Below are positions 9,330 through 18,670 of a stretch of DNA of 23,827 nt, one piece after another. Made by a program: the position numbers and the translations under genes. The DNA is taken from the NCBI GenBank assembly GCA_000969725.1, contig JXSR01S011251.1; one strand, given 5' to 3'. Source of the stretch: Ophiothrix spiculata. Taxonomy: Eukaryota > Echinodermata > Ophiuroidea > Amphilepidida > Ophiotrichidae. The notes under the pieces were generated by a model. It ran no database searches and was not told the DNA's origin. It saw only the letters and a list, made by a program, of their open reading frames with translations. The first letter of the stretch is position 1. Every line of letters begins with the position of its first letter.

Positions 9330-9985
9330 TGACTGTGTTGTTTTGGTGCTCTCGTTTTTTTGTTTTGTTTTGTGGTAGTGCTTTTTAGTTTTATTTTAGT
9401 TTAGTTTTGTTTTTGTTTTTTCAACTGTTTGCTTTTGATCGATTGCATTATGTTTTGAAGTGGGTGTGTGTGTGTACTTGCTTTGTTTTGTTTTGCTTTT
9501 GTGTGGGTGGGTGTGTGTGTGTTTGTACTTTGTTTTTATTTTTGATTTAATTCTGTTTGTTTCGTTTTATTTCTTTAATTATGTGTTTGCACTTACATCG
9601 ATTGCGTTATTTTTTGATGTGTGCTATTTGTTTTTATGTTGTGTTGTTTTTGTGTTTGTGCTTTTTTTTTTTTTTATTCGTATCGTTTTATTTTGAGTGA
9701 TTTTTAAGATATGCGTTTGCATTTGGATCGATTGCATTGTTTTTTTTGTGGATGTGTGTATATTTGTATGTTTGTATCTTTCTTTCGTTGTTTTATTTTG
9801 TGTTTTATTTTGTTTTTGATTGGTTTCTTTTTGTTTCTGTTTTTGAATATATATATATATATATATGTGTTTGTGCTTATATCAGTTGCATTATTTTTCG
9901 TTATGTGTGCTTTTGGCTTTTATATAGGGTTTTTGTGCTTGTGTTTGTTTTTTTATTTTTTTAAAAACACAAACACACCATGAAA
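9330..9985 (+). repeat. T/G-rich strand-biased region with diverged 130-160 bp repeats
   Basis: The plus strand is almost only T and G: GTTTTGTTTT runs, GTGTGTGTG runs, T11+ near 9665 and an (AT)n tract at about 9847-9866. A landmark near GATCGATTGCATT recurs at about 9437, 9596, 9726 and 9881, giving spacings of about 159, 130 and 155 bp. Each is followed by T-runs and TGTGTG. Just after it the bias flips to A/C (ACACAAACACACC at about 9967-9979), which can pair with GTGTTTGT just upstream. Open frames here encode only F/V/C/L-rich low-complexity strings and are not genes. Confidence 0.75.
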
Positions 9986-9989
9986 AACA

Positions 9990-11260
9990 AAAACAATGGT
10001 TTACAAATGGCGTTCTATACATAACATATTGATTATTGTGATTTCCTATGTTTTGCATGACAATTGTCACTCAGGTTACCAAGGATCGATGAATGTCCTT
10101 ACGTGTCACTCAAAAACATCAAAAAAGACAGTCCACTTTAATATGAACACATTTGTATATAATGAGTTATGACAAGATTGCCACCATTTAAGGTCATTGT
10201 GTTTATTGACATTTACATTTTCTCTTAAAATAGCTTCTTGAAACCTTTTTAAAATCACAATATTTATTAATTTGCCAATGTCATATCTCATCTCTCTGAG
10301 ATTGCACACGCTGAAACGAGGAAGTTGATCAAAAGCAAATACCCTTAAGCCTATACCTTTTTACTCAAAAGGAATTTTTAAATTAACGTGTAAAAAATAT
10401 TTTGTCAATAAATATAAAGATAAATACTATGCAGAATAATATTATAGTTTACTTTAATTTTGGCTCCAATAGGCGTAAAATGGTAGAAGTACTTTAATTT
10501 AGAAAACAAAAGTACATTAGCTATTCTACCATTAAGTCAAAATCAAGACAATAGCAACAAGCCAAAAAGCAATAATCCTATGCCTCTGTCAATAAAATCA
10601 CCATTTACATATATTGTTTTAATATATGAAAGAGAAGTGTTTTTTAAAAATAATAATAAAATTAATCATTTTATTCGGCATTTCTCTTGTTGCTTTGTCA
10701 ATTTACGTTCGATTTATTACGAGACCTACTGTAAGATAAGAAGGAAAATAAATACACACACAAATACAAACATCTTATTCTTTATATTATTAAGCAATTT
10801 CTTATTGAAATATTTGTAGGTTGAAACATTTTTATAAAACAGTTGTTTTCTGTTGGGTTCTACCAATACTTATACAATTTCATAAGTACATAGAAATCAA
10901 CAGCACTTGTAACTTAAATTAAAGTGTTATGCATAAAATTTTAAATCACAACAAAATGTCAATGGTTAGTAAGATTGTAACAATAAGAACAATAACAGAA
11001 TTGTTTAAGCTAAGCGTTCAACATCCCAATAATTCATGTAACCGGATATACCTAATTTGCTTCATGGCATAAAAAGATACTCTTCAATCCAATAACTTAG
11101 AGTTCAACGCCTAGATTTTGAGTTTGCCATGAAAATGATTTGATAATGATTAGAGAACGGCATATCAAATTCCCCCTTCCCTTAACGAACTATTGAATCT
11201 TGATTTGGGTAAAATTACCGTCGGTAGATTCACGTTTTTTGTTTTGTTTTTCAAATTTCT
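9990..11260. other. AT-rich sequence, nothing recognised
   Basis: Short frames (10106-10309 minus, 10580-10819 plus) have no recognisable domain. A 10 bp inverted repeat AATGGTAGAA/TTCTACCATT lies at about 10481-10544. No other structure is seen. Confidence 0.5.
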
Positions 11261-11264
11261 TTTT

Positions 11265-11867
11265 CACTTAAGTGGTCAAGGTCCTCCACATGTCCGTCAG
11301 TGACCAAGGGGGGGGGGGGGGGGCCAACACCGAAAAAGCACTTTCGCAAAGGAATTTCACGTTGAAACTCTGGTCGCAAAGGAACTTCACGTTGAAACTC
11401 TGGTCACATGTAAAGTACTTCAAATTAACTAAAATAAAAAAGAAAGAAAAAAAAAATGAAAATCGGACAAACCTTTTCAAAATGGCGGCCAAAACGAATT
11501 TTGCTGTGTCGCGTCAAAATTTTCCCGCCAAAAATGTGAAAACTCACTTCCCAATGGAATTTCTCAACAACATTTGGCTCATATTCGCAGAATGTAAATA
11601 AAAATACATTCCTGAAATAAAATTTGAAAAACAAGTTGTTCGGTTATGATTTATTGGCAAATCAAATTTGAAGAGAGCCCTCGAAAATGCTTTTTAATGC
11701 TAATTAGCATAGGAAGGGGTGGGTTGATTTGGATTTTTTTGGCACCAAGTGAACGGTATTTTTAGACAAATACATAGAAGGGCGATGAAAAATTACGTCG
11801 CGTTTTTGCGCTGAAGCGCAAAAAACAAATGTTGAGTCCATATGGACCCCCCTTGACCACTTAAGTG
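11265..11867. mobile_element. MITE-like non-autonomous DNA transposon, TTAA-flanked, 17 bp TIRs
   Basis: CACTTAAGTGGTCAAGG at 11265-11281 is the exact inverse of CCTTGACCACTTAAGTG at 11851-11867. One parsing is a 589 bp element starting GTGGTCAAGG (11272) and ending CCTTGACCAC (11860), flanked on both sides by TTAA, the target site of piggyBac, Kolobok and Sola3 elements. CAC/GTG outside the TTAA would then be coincidental. The alternative is a 17 bp TIR with no clear target duplication. No transposase is encoded. Inside are a G16 run (11308-11323), a 30 bp tandem duplication, and several hairpins: TTTTTGCGC-TGAA-GCGCAAAAA at 11803-11824, palindrome GTCCATATGGAC at 11836-11847, and palindrome ATGCTAATTAGCAT at 11697-11710. 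Confidence 0.78.
11344..11403 (+). repeat. 30 bp tandem duplication inside the MITE-like element
   Basis: Two adjacent 30 bp units (11344-11373 and 11374-11403), each beginning TCGCAAAGGAA and ending GAAACTCTGG, differ at one base (T/C). Frames through it simply repeat the same residues and are not considered genes. Confidence 0.9.
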
Positions 11868-11869
11868 TT

Positions 11870-12245
11870 AAGGGGTTTTGTCAGATATGCAAAATCTCCA
11901 TTAATTTTCTTAAAAATTTAGTGTTTGGTACATTTTTTGTGCCAATGAACGAATAAAAAATAAAAAATATAGGTCACCGTGCTCGTTTTTGAGATACAGG
12001 CATTTCAAAAAATACATATTTTGCAAAACAAATCATCCGATTTACCACACAAAAAGTGTAGGGAAAGCTCAAACAAGTCGAACATTATGTGCTTGTAAAA
12101 TAGTAGATGCTCCATTGAATTTTTCATTTTTTACAAATGTTAAAGTATTTTTTGCGTAATTTAAAATACTGAAATAAGAAAATAGGGCCACCGTGTTAGT
12201 TTTCAAGAACAATGACAAAAACGGACATTTTTCAATTAAATTTTA
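11870..12245. other. 3' flank of recombinase relic, no gene
   Basis: AT-rich, with many A/T homopolymers. It could be the 3' untranslated part of the Crypton-like element on the minus strand. AATAAA-type signals are too frequent here to be informative. Confidence 0.4.
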
Positions 12246-13619
12246 TTACTTTGATGGCACATATGCGTCTACATAATTTTCAGGTTGTACCTGCTCAGGG
12301 TTAAGCTGCTGATTGACATTGTCACGGTTGCAAGACTGATTTGGATCAGGCATTACTGCTGCATCTGAGTTAGATAACAAATCACCTTGACTTTCAAATG
12401 GCTGAAATCCCATACTATTTAAAGTTTCAGAATCAATGGTGTGTAGTGCAGGGGATTTGCACGGAGGTTTGGCGATTGTTGATGGCGCTTTATTAGTAGC
12501 ATGATGACGATACAAGCTACGCCTAGCCCTAGGGCTAGGCTCGGGCTTGGCAAATTGGCTTACAGTTTCACCCAGCGTTTGGCCCATTTGAACTTTCTCA
12601 TCTTCGCTTACACGTTGGTATATAGCTAGACTAGATACGGAACGATGGCCAGTAATTTGCTTGATTTGTGATGGTGCAAAATTGTTTCTTGTCAGGATGG
12701 TTGCGCCAGTCACACGTATTGAGTGATTCGTGTATACTTTGGATAGACGGTGTTTTATACTCAAGTCTTTCATAAATTTTGCGAGCAATTATAATACCAT
12801 GTTGCATCAGTCTGCTTTACTGAAGTCTTTGGTCGAGCCCAAAGGGCATCACAGTTTGGATGAAGATGTTCAATATAAAGCAAATATGATTTCACTGGAC
12901 AATTGCTAGCTCCTTTCATTTCAGGCATGATAGCTGTATGACTCTCACGAGACTCACCTTGGTGATTTTTTGTGAGCTCGTCAACTGCTTGCTTGATGTA
13001 ACGTTCTCCAGACTCTGGATTTTTCTCAACAACAAAAGTAGACTTTTTCATTTTGTGCATGTTTTCTGCACCACGGCGACAGAAATAGAAGCGAATATCG
13101 AATTGTACTTTGTCTTGTAATTCAGCTGGACTACTGGCGTTGAATTGCGAGTACAGTTTTTTTAAATCGTAGTCACAAATTTCAGGGTAATGTTCCACAT
13201 CACCTTTTCCTTCTTCTTTCAATTCACGGACGGCACCCTTGAACGCCTCTGTCGATGATCTGAATTCTTTGTCCTTGATAATGTCAAAAGTTTTATTGTG
13301 TGGGGGTGCTTTTAAGAATCGGTTGAGACTGTGTCTTAAATTTTCCAGGGTACTTGCCTTGTATTTGTTTCCTTTAATGTCCCGAGCACCGAAACCAAAA
13401 TCCTTGTAAATACCGGTCAAGGACAACGGCATCAAAGTTTTCAAAGTCCATCGGAGCGCTGCCACCATCAGCTTCAATCAAATAGGCTCTAAATGCTCTT
13501 GCTGCCTTCTCATTTGCTCTTAGCGTATTCTTCGGTGTTGCTGCAGCTTTTTTTATATCGATTTCACTTTGAGAATATACCTTGAACCGTTTGAATGACG
13601 AGTCATTTTTTGCATCCAT
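12246..13619 (-). pseudogene. Crypton-type tyrosine recombinase (DUF3504-like), two frame breaks
   Basis: Three minus-strand frames overlap end to end and make one recombinase of about 450 residues. The N-terminal part starts most plausibly at MDAKND (13619), because the upstream residues look non-coding. It ends near LDRYLQ-FWF, where a net one-base shift at about 13390 moves into the frame carrying GARDIKGNKYK and TLENLRHSLNRFL (core-binding domain). That frame has RRGAENM at about 13060-13078 (first catalytic Arg) and LHPNCDALWARP. A second break at about 12785, probably a small deletion after TWYYN, leads to the last frame. This carries NHSIRVTGAT (His and Arg), ITGHRS (His) and AIYQR (catalytic Tyr, about 12620), followed by a polar tail ending at 12246. 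Known role: such recombinases cut and join DNA through the tyrosine and mobilise Cryptons. With two breaks this copy is dead unless the breaks are sequencing errors. Host KIAA1958/ZMYM-type domesticated genes share this domain, but nothing here suggests a host gene. Confidence 0.88.
12521..12540. repeat. Perfect 20 bp palindrome in the recombinase 3' region
   Basis: GCCTAGCCCTAGGGCTAGGC equals its own reverse complement. On the minus strand it encodes part of a SPRARR segment in the polar tail after the catalytic tyrosine. Confidence 0.95.
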
Positions 13620-13719
13620 TTTGTTATGCTTATGGGTAAATACAGCCTGATCAACATACGATAAAAATATCCGTCTCTTCCACGTGCACAAACAAAGCGC
13701 TATATACAACATAGCCGTA

Positions 13720-14320
13720 TATAGTAAACGCGTATCGGCGGTAAGTAAAAGAGCTATATGATACGGAATATATCATATGGGCAATACGAAACATGAAAAC
13801 AAATACAGAGATACAGAAATATATCTAATGGCTTTTATCCAATGAAATTGCTTCTTTTTCATCTAGTGAATGATAATGTCTAGTATCATACCCACTGGAG
13901 GTGTTTGGCTGTATACATCAATGGTAGACAAGGCTGTTGCAGAGTTCACTAAAAATAGCCGAATTATTTTTCATGGTACAATTGAGGTGTATCTTGTGTA
14001 AACAAAAAGGCCACGGTGAAACTCCAATATAATTTCACTTTGAAGGAATCTAAAAATGTCGGTAATGTCCCTGAATAGCCCCCGGCAATATTTAAGACCC
14101 CCTAGCTTACTGAAAATTAATTCAATATACGTGCGTGCGGCATTTCGTTTTGATCGATAACCAACTCTATTGTCCTTACGTGACATCTTCCACAGAGAGT
14201 GAGGGCGTACAATATATACGTCGTCTGCTAGTATTTCAATTGCTTTAGGCCTACATCGTCACCTATAGTAATAATACGACAAAGTCACTCAGTTGCTGTT
14301 TTTGTTCATATATTCAAAAT
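13720..14320. other. 5' flank of recombinase relic, no gene
   Basis: An 8 bp inverted repeat ATATGATA/TATCATAT lies near 13757-13780, upstream of the recombinase start. CCCTGAATAGCCCCCGGC at about 14069-14086 is a near copy of the arm of the 69 bp hairpins further right. A minus-strand frame at 13971-14186 runs through it but looks like repeat-derived, non-coding sequence. Confidence 0.45.
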
Positions 14321-14520
14321 ACCCTAGAACAAATAGCCCCCGCCCCTGGAATAAATAACCCCCGCAGCGATTCTCCGATCCTTCTTGCGTAACCTTCTTC
14401 CCCCAAAAAACAAACCGTGCCCCTCTTTGGCTGGCTATAAGATCCCCCAAAAGAAATCCCCTTTTTCGTCCCTCCGGTGACGGGAATGCATTTTGAATTG
14501 TTGACTCCATCACTATATAT
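14321..14520. repeat. GC-rich direct repeat D, copy 1
   Basis: About 200 bp, starting ACCCTAGAACAAATAGCCCCC and ending near CATCACTATATAT, closely matched in the same orientation at 15830-16022. It contains repeated AATAGCCCCCGCCCC/AATAACCCCCG motifs and polypyrimidine-rich stretches. Minus-strand frames through both copies share SFGGSYSQ and LFI-GAGAI strings but shift relative to each other, so I read them as repeat sequence and not genes. Confidence 0.88.
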
Positions 14521-14523
14521 ATA

Positions 14524-14835
14524 CTCCCTCAATAGCCCCCGGCGCTATACCTTAACTGTGTAACAAATGCGTTTCGGGGGCTAAAGAGGGAGTATATAAT
14601 AGCTTGATGCTATCCAAGACACTATATATATACTCCCTCAATAGCCCCCGGCGCTATACCTTAACTTTGTAAAAAACGCGTTTCGGGGGCTAAAGAGGGA
14701 GTATATATATAAAGCTTGATGCTATCCAAGACACTATATATGTACTCCCCCAATAGCCCCCGGCGCTATACCTTAACTGTGTAAAAAACTCGTTTCGGGG
14801 GCTAAAGAGGGAGTATATATAGAGAGCTTGATGCT
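14524..14835. repeat. Three tandem 69 bp hairpin units
   Basis: Units at 14524-14592, 14633-14701 and 14745-14813 each begin CTCCCTCAATAGCCCCCGGC (CTCCCCCA in the third) and end CGGGGGCTAAAGAGGGAG. The two ends pair almost perfectly, and each unit sits between TA or TATATA. The loop holds GCTATACCTTAACT. Units are separated by a spacer containing AGCTTGATGCTATCC, giving a 109-112 bp period. The ends recall Tc1/mariner-type MITEs (CTCCCTC termini, TA target), but equal spacing and shared spacers point to tandem amplification. Confidence 0.85.
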
Positions 14836-14854
14836 ATCCGAAACACTCTATAAT

Positions 14855-15425
14855 AGGTTCTAAGGTTAGAGATAGGTTCTGATGATAGGGTTAGGGTTTT
14901 AGCGTTAGGGTTAGGGTTCTGGGGCTACGATTATGGTTCTAGGGTTTTGTTGTGGTTCTAGATTCAAAGTTAAGGTTCAAGGGTTTGGATTTACGTTCTA
15001 GTGTTGGTTTATGGTTTTCGGGTTAAGGTTCTAGGGTTAGAGTTAAAGTTCTAAGGTTAGGGTTATGGTTCCAGGGTTAAGATTATGGTTCTAAGGTTAA
15101 AGGTTCGGGTTCTAGGGTAAGGGTTCTTAGGTTTGGGTTAGGATTCCAGGGGTAGGGTTAGGATTTTATGATTAGGGTTAGGGTTCTAGTGTTAGCGTTG
15201 GGGTTCTAATGTTATGTTAAGGGTTATAGGGTTAGGGCTAGGATTCTAGGGTTAGAGTCTAGGTTCTACGGCTAGGGTTGGGTTTTAAGGTTAGGGTTGT
15301 ATGGTTAGGGTGCTAGGATTAGAGTTAGGTTTCTAGTGTTAGAGTAAGGGTTCTAAGGTTATGGTTAGAGTTAATAGGGCTAGGGTTCTAGGGTTAGGGT
15401 TAGGGTTTTTGGGTTAGGGGGGTTC
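14855..15425 (+). repeat. Degenerate TTAGGG-type telomere-like array
   Basis: About 570 bp of irregular GGTTAGGGTT, GGTTCTAGGGTT and GGTTCTAAGGTT units on the plus strand. It is too degenerate to be a living telomere. It fits an interstitial telomere-like or subtelomeric minisatellite. Confidence 0.88.
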
Positions 15426-15785
15426 TAAACCCTAACCCTAATCTTAGATCCCAAACCCTAGAACCATAACCATTCCCCTAACCCTAACCCTAACCCGGAC
15501 TTTAACCCTAACCCTAACCCGGACTTTAACCCTAACCCTAACCCGGACTTTTACCCTAACCCTAACCCGGTCTTTAACCCTAACCCTAACCGGGACTTTA
15601 ACCCTAACCCTAACCGGGATTTAACCCTAACCCTAACATGACTTTAACCCTAACCCTAACCAGGACTTTAACCCTTAAACTAGAACCCTAACCCTAGAAC
15701 CATAACCATAACAATAACCCTAAACCCTAACCTTAGAACCCGAACCCTAACCCTAGCTCTAACCCTACCCCAAGCCCTAACCCTA
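15426..15785 (-). repeat. CCCTAA-type telomere-like array with 24 bp higher-order unit
   Basis: Orientation reverses at about 15425, from ...GGGTTAGGGGGGTT to CTAAACCCTAACCCTAA.... Between about 15479 and 15670 there are eight units of about 23-24 bp: two CCCTAA followed by CCCGGACTTTAA or a variant (CGGTC, CGGGA, CATGA, CAGGA). The remainder is irregular CCCTAA. Confidence 0.9.
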
Positions 15786-15829
15786 TGGCTTACAATAATA
15801 ATCTAATGTTTCTTTTCTTAACAACAAGT

Positions 15830-16022
15830 ACCCAAGAATAAATAGCCCCCGCCCCTAGAATAAATAACCCCCGAAGCGATTCTCCGAACCTTCTTGCGTA
15901 ACCTTCTTCCCCCAAAACAAACCGTGCCCCTCTTTGGCTATAAGATCCCCCAAAAGAAATCCCCTTTTTCTTCCCTTCGGGACGGGAATGCATTTTGAAT
16001 TGTTGAATCAATCACTACATAT
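15830..16022. repeat. GC-rich direct repeat D, copy 2
   Basis: Same orientation as copy 1 (14321-14520), with small deletions (for example a single GGCTATAAG where copy 1 has GGCTGGCTATAAG). It is followed directly by two more 69 bp hairpins. The telomere-like array is therefore bracketed by direct, not inverted, repeats. Confidence 0.88.
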
Positions 16023-16025
16023 ATA

Positions 16026-16201
16026 CTCCCTCAATAGCCCCCGGTGCTATACCTTAACTGTGTAAAAAATGCGTTTCGGGGGCTAAAGAGGGAGTATATA
16101 GAGCTTGATGCTATCCAAGACACTATATATTACTCCCTCAATAGCCCCCGGCGCTATACCTTAACTGTGTAAAAAACGCGTTTCGGGGGCTAAAGAGGGA
16201 G
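16026..16201. repeat. Two tandem 69 bp hairpin units
   Basis: Units at 16026-16094 and 16133-16201 have the same length, arms and loop as the three units at 14524-14813, with the same AGCTTGATGCTATCCAAGAC spacer between them (107 bp period). Confidence 0.85.
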
Positions 16202-16214
16202 TATATATATAACT

Positions 16215-18470
16215 GTGTTACTCATCAACATCAACTTCAACATGTTCAATAATGATTATTATTAGACACATCAGTGTCGATCGTGGTTTTTTCCCCTATT
16301 GCTTTCTCAGAGTCACACTGCACTATTGCTCAGAGTTAATGCCCATACCCATATTTTAGGAGTATTTGGGTATTTTAGGGCATATAAAGGCCGAATAAAA
16401 TTTGCTAAAGAAGTGGTCTTAATTGTAACTTGACCTTAATATATAAAAAGTAATTTAAATATAAAATTAATATGACATTGGTGATAAATTTTAAGGGAAA
16501 TTCCTCGGGTCATCACAATTAAGTTTGAATGTTTTTTTTTATGATATCCTTCTAAATACTTTTGCAGAAAAATCATTCCTAAATCATTCATGATTCTCTC
16601 TAATATTGAATGATTCATTTAACACTCAAGTTCAACCCAGAAAAAGTATTTTACATCCCTTTTTCGGCGGGACCTTTTTACCTACAAACATAAAAAAATA
16701 TGAAACCAGGGTATGAATATTAAACGGGTATGAATTGTCTCGGCAATGAAATGTCCAGATTCAAAATATCACTCCTCAAGCTATAGGCCTACTTACCACT
16801 ATATTTACCATTTGAATTTACTCGCACGCCCTGGCTTATAATTAAACTCCCGCACTGGGAAATACAATATTATAATGGGCCTCCCATCCCCTGTATTGAA
16901 ACTGCAAGAGCTATTAGTAATCGATATTAGACCTACGTTGTAGTTAAAGACAATAGCTTTTGTCGTTGGATCGACTCTTTGGAGCGTGCGATGGAAGATA
17001 ACAGTGCTAAAATCATCACCGTCTTCAATGAAAACTACATTAGCGCCTTGCTCTTGCTAAGTATGAACTACCAGTGATTACAGCAATTATTTCCATGTGC
17101 CTTACACGAGGTCTGGCCCGAGGAGCTCCGGGGATTTGCCCGATCAGCCGAACTTTCACGCATAGACCACGTTTTAACTAGACAAAAAATACATGGGAAA
17201 AATTTGAATATTTCTCCGAATCGGTTCTGTGCAACATTATATTAAAGGTTTCATTTGAAAATAGACATCATATTCTAAATATTTTGTTCATAAATAAAAT
17301 GTTGCGCAGTACCAATTTTGACATTTATTTGGTTAAATTTGCCATACAGAACTTAGAAAATGGTGAAAAGATTGAAGACAAGTGAATGGAAATAAAATCT
17401 AATCTTTGTAAAGTGACGTTATCTTTTCAGCTTCTTGTCAGTGAATTATTTAGTATAAAGTTCTACAAACATAATTCGGTCATTTTTTCAGCATGTAATG
17501 CTTTAGTTTGTTCGTGAAAAAATAAAACATGAAAAATGCATCAGTCGGTATTTTCCGGAACTGAAACCGGAAGTAGCTTCAACATGACAAAAATTTCCTA
17601 AAGTATAGAATTAAACGCCGCGAAAAACGTTTCTAGTTATTAACCTTCCAGGGCGGTGTATTCAGGGACATTACCACAATGTCTATATTTACCGTGGTGC
17701 TTTTTTAAATTGTAATATATTAATTGCATTATTCGACATTGGAATTGTTGATTGAGCAAAGACTAGACCATGAGCTAACTATGTATATCCCATTGTCTTG
17801 GACCATTGGTTATTATTGATAATAACTCCCGCGCTATTCAAACCGTTCAAATCTCAAGTGCTGCTCAGACATACATAGATTCAAAAGGATTTTATTGGCT
17901 CTATAGAAATTCTAATCAATGCTAATCAAGGTTAATCGTGTTGACCATCCATGTGCTCTATTATCTATGACAAAACGCATAAATTGCATTGAATATAACC
18001 AAATGAAGCGAACGAGATTAGTAAAGATGTGAAATCATTATTATTATTATTATTTATTAAATATTTACTTACTACATAGCGACACTTGTTGTAATAAATG
18101 TACAATGTCTATTCTTTTTCATTCAGAAACAACTTATCTGCGCTGACTTGAAGATGGTTGTAAAAAGCCAATTCAATTCGCTATCAAATCTCTTTGTGAA
18201 CTTACTATTTTCAGGTCAAGGTGTCATATATTACTGGCACGAAGTAATCGACATCCCTTAAGCTTTGGCGTCGGGAATATATATAAAGCTTTATGAGGCA
18301 GATCCTATCAAACTAAAAATATCAGTTTCAACCATTAAATGCTTAGTGTGTCAATTTACATTGTTTGATTCCTTTTATCTATATAATCCAAACAAACATA
18401 GTTCTCATAATTTTAGCTCATGGCAAAATTTAATTGAGACAACAAACTGGCATCCGATGTAATAGACATA
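16215..18470. other. Long AT-rich stretch without a recognisable gene
   Basis: Short frames exist (16436-16618 minus, 18265-18462 plus) without domains. Visible structures are a hairpin at 16339-16383 (ATGCCC...GGGCAT enclosing ATACCCA...TGGGTAT), an (ATT)n run near 18035-18055, and a 17 bp match at 17659-17675 to the inverse of 14061-14077. Nothing else is supported. Confidence 0.5.
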
Positions 18471-18533
18471 CAGGAAATGTTGAGGAAAGAAATCGACTTT
18501 TCAAAGACCATTTTGAAACAAAAAATGTTGTTT

Positions 18534-18641
18534 TCAATAGGCATCCATTTAATCGCAAAGCAGATTTCTTACTGGAAAATATTAAAATGCAAAATATTGC
18601 AAATCAGACAGTTTATGATACATATACATATTATGAAGTGC
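18534..18641 (-). repeat. Diverged fragment of the 790 bp direct repeat, inverted
   Basis: The reverse complement starts GCACTTCATAATATGTA and continues through a segment with GTCTGATTTGC and AGAAATCTGC to GGATGCCTA. It matches about 468-578 of direct repeat copy A at roughly 75-80% by eye. It lies immediately inside the inner end of the right arm. Confidence 0.7.
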
Positions 18642-18670
18642 TTATCTTTCAATAATCTTCTTTTCAAAAA

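Noticed and set aside
9460-9983. Overlapping open frames encoding F/V/C/L-rich proteins
   Set aside because: They are translations of T/G low-complexity DNA, lack any domain and overlap each other in different frames.
11268-11634. Open frames of 70-110 codons on both strands through the G16 run
   Set aside because: They lie inside the MITE-like element, owe their repeats to the 30 bp duplication and overlap antisense to each other.
12938-13120. Plus-strand open frame inside the recombinase
   Set aside because: It is the antisense shadow of the recombinase core region.
14855-15785. True ancestral telomere-telomere fusion
   Set aside because: Orientation fits, but the flanking repeats are direct rather than inverted and the units are very degenerate, so fusion is not the simplest reading.
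14289-16011. Similar glycine-rich open frames on the minus strand in both D repeats
   Set aside because: The two copies contain frame-changing indels and share no recognisable domain; the similarity is explained by the direct repeat itself.
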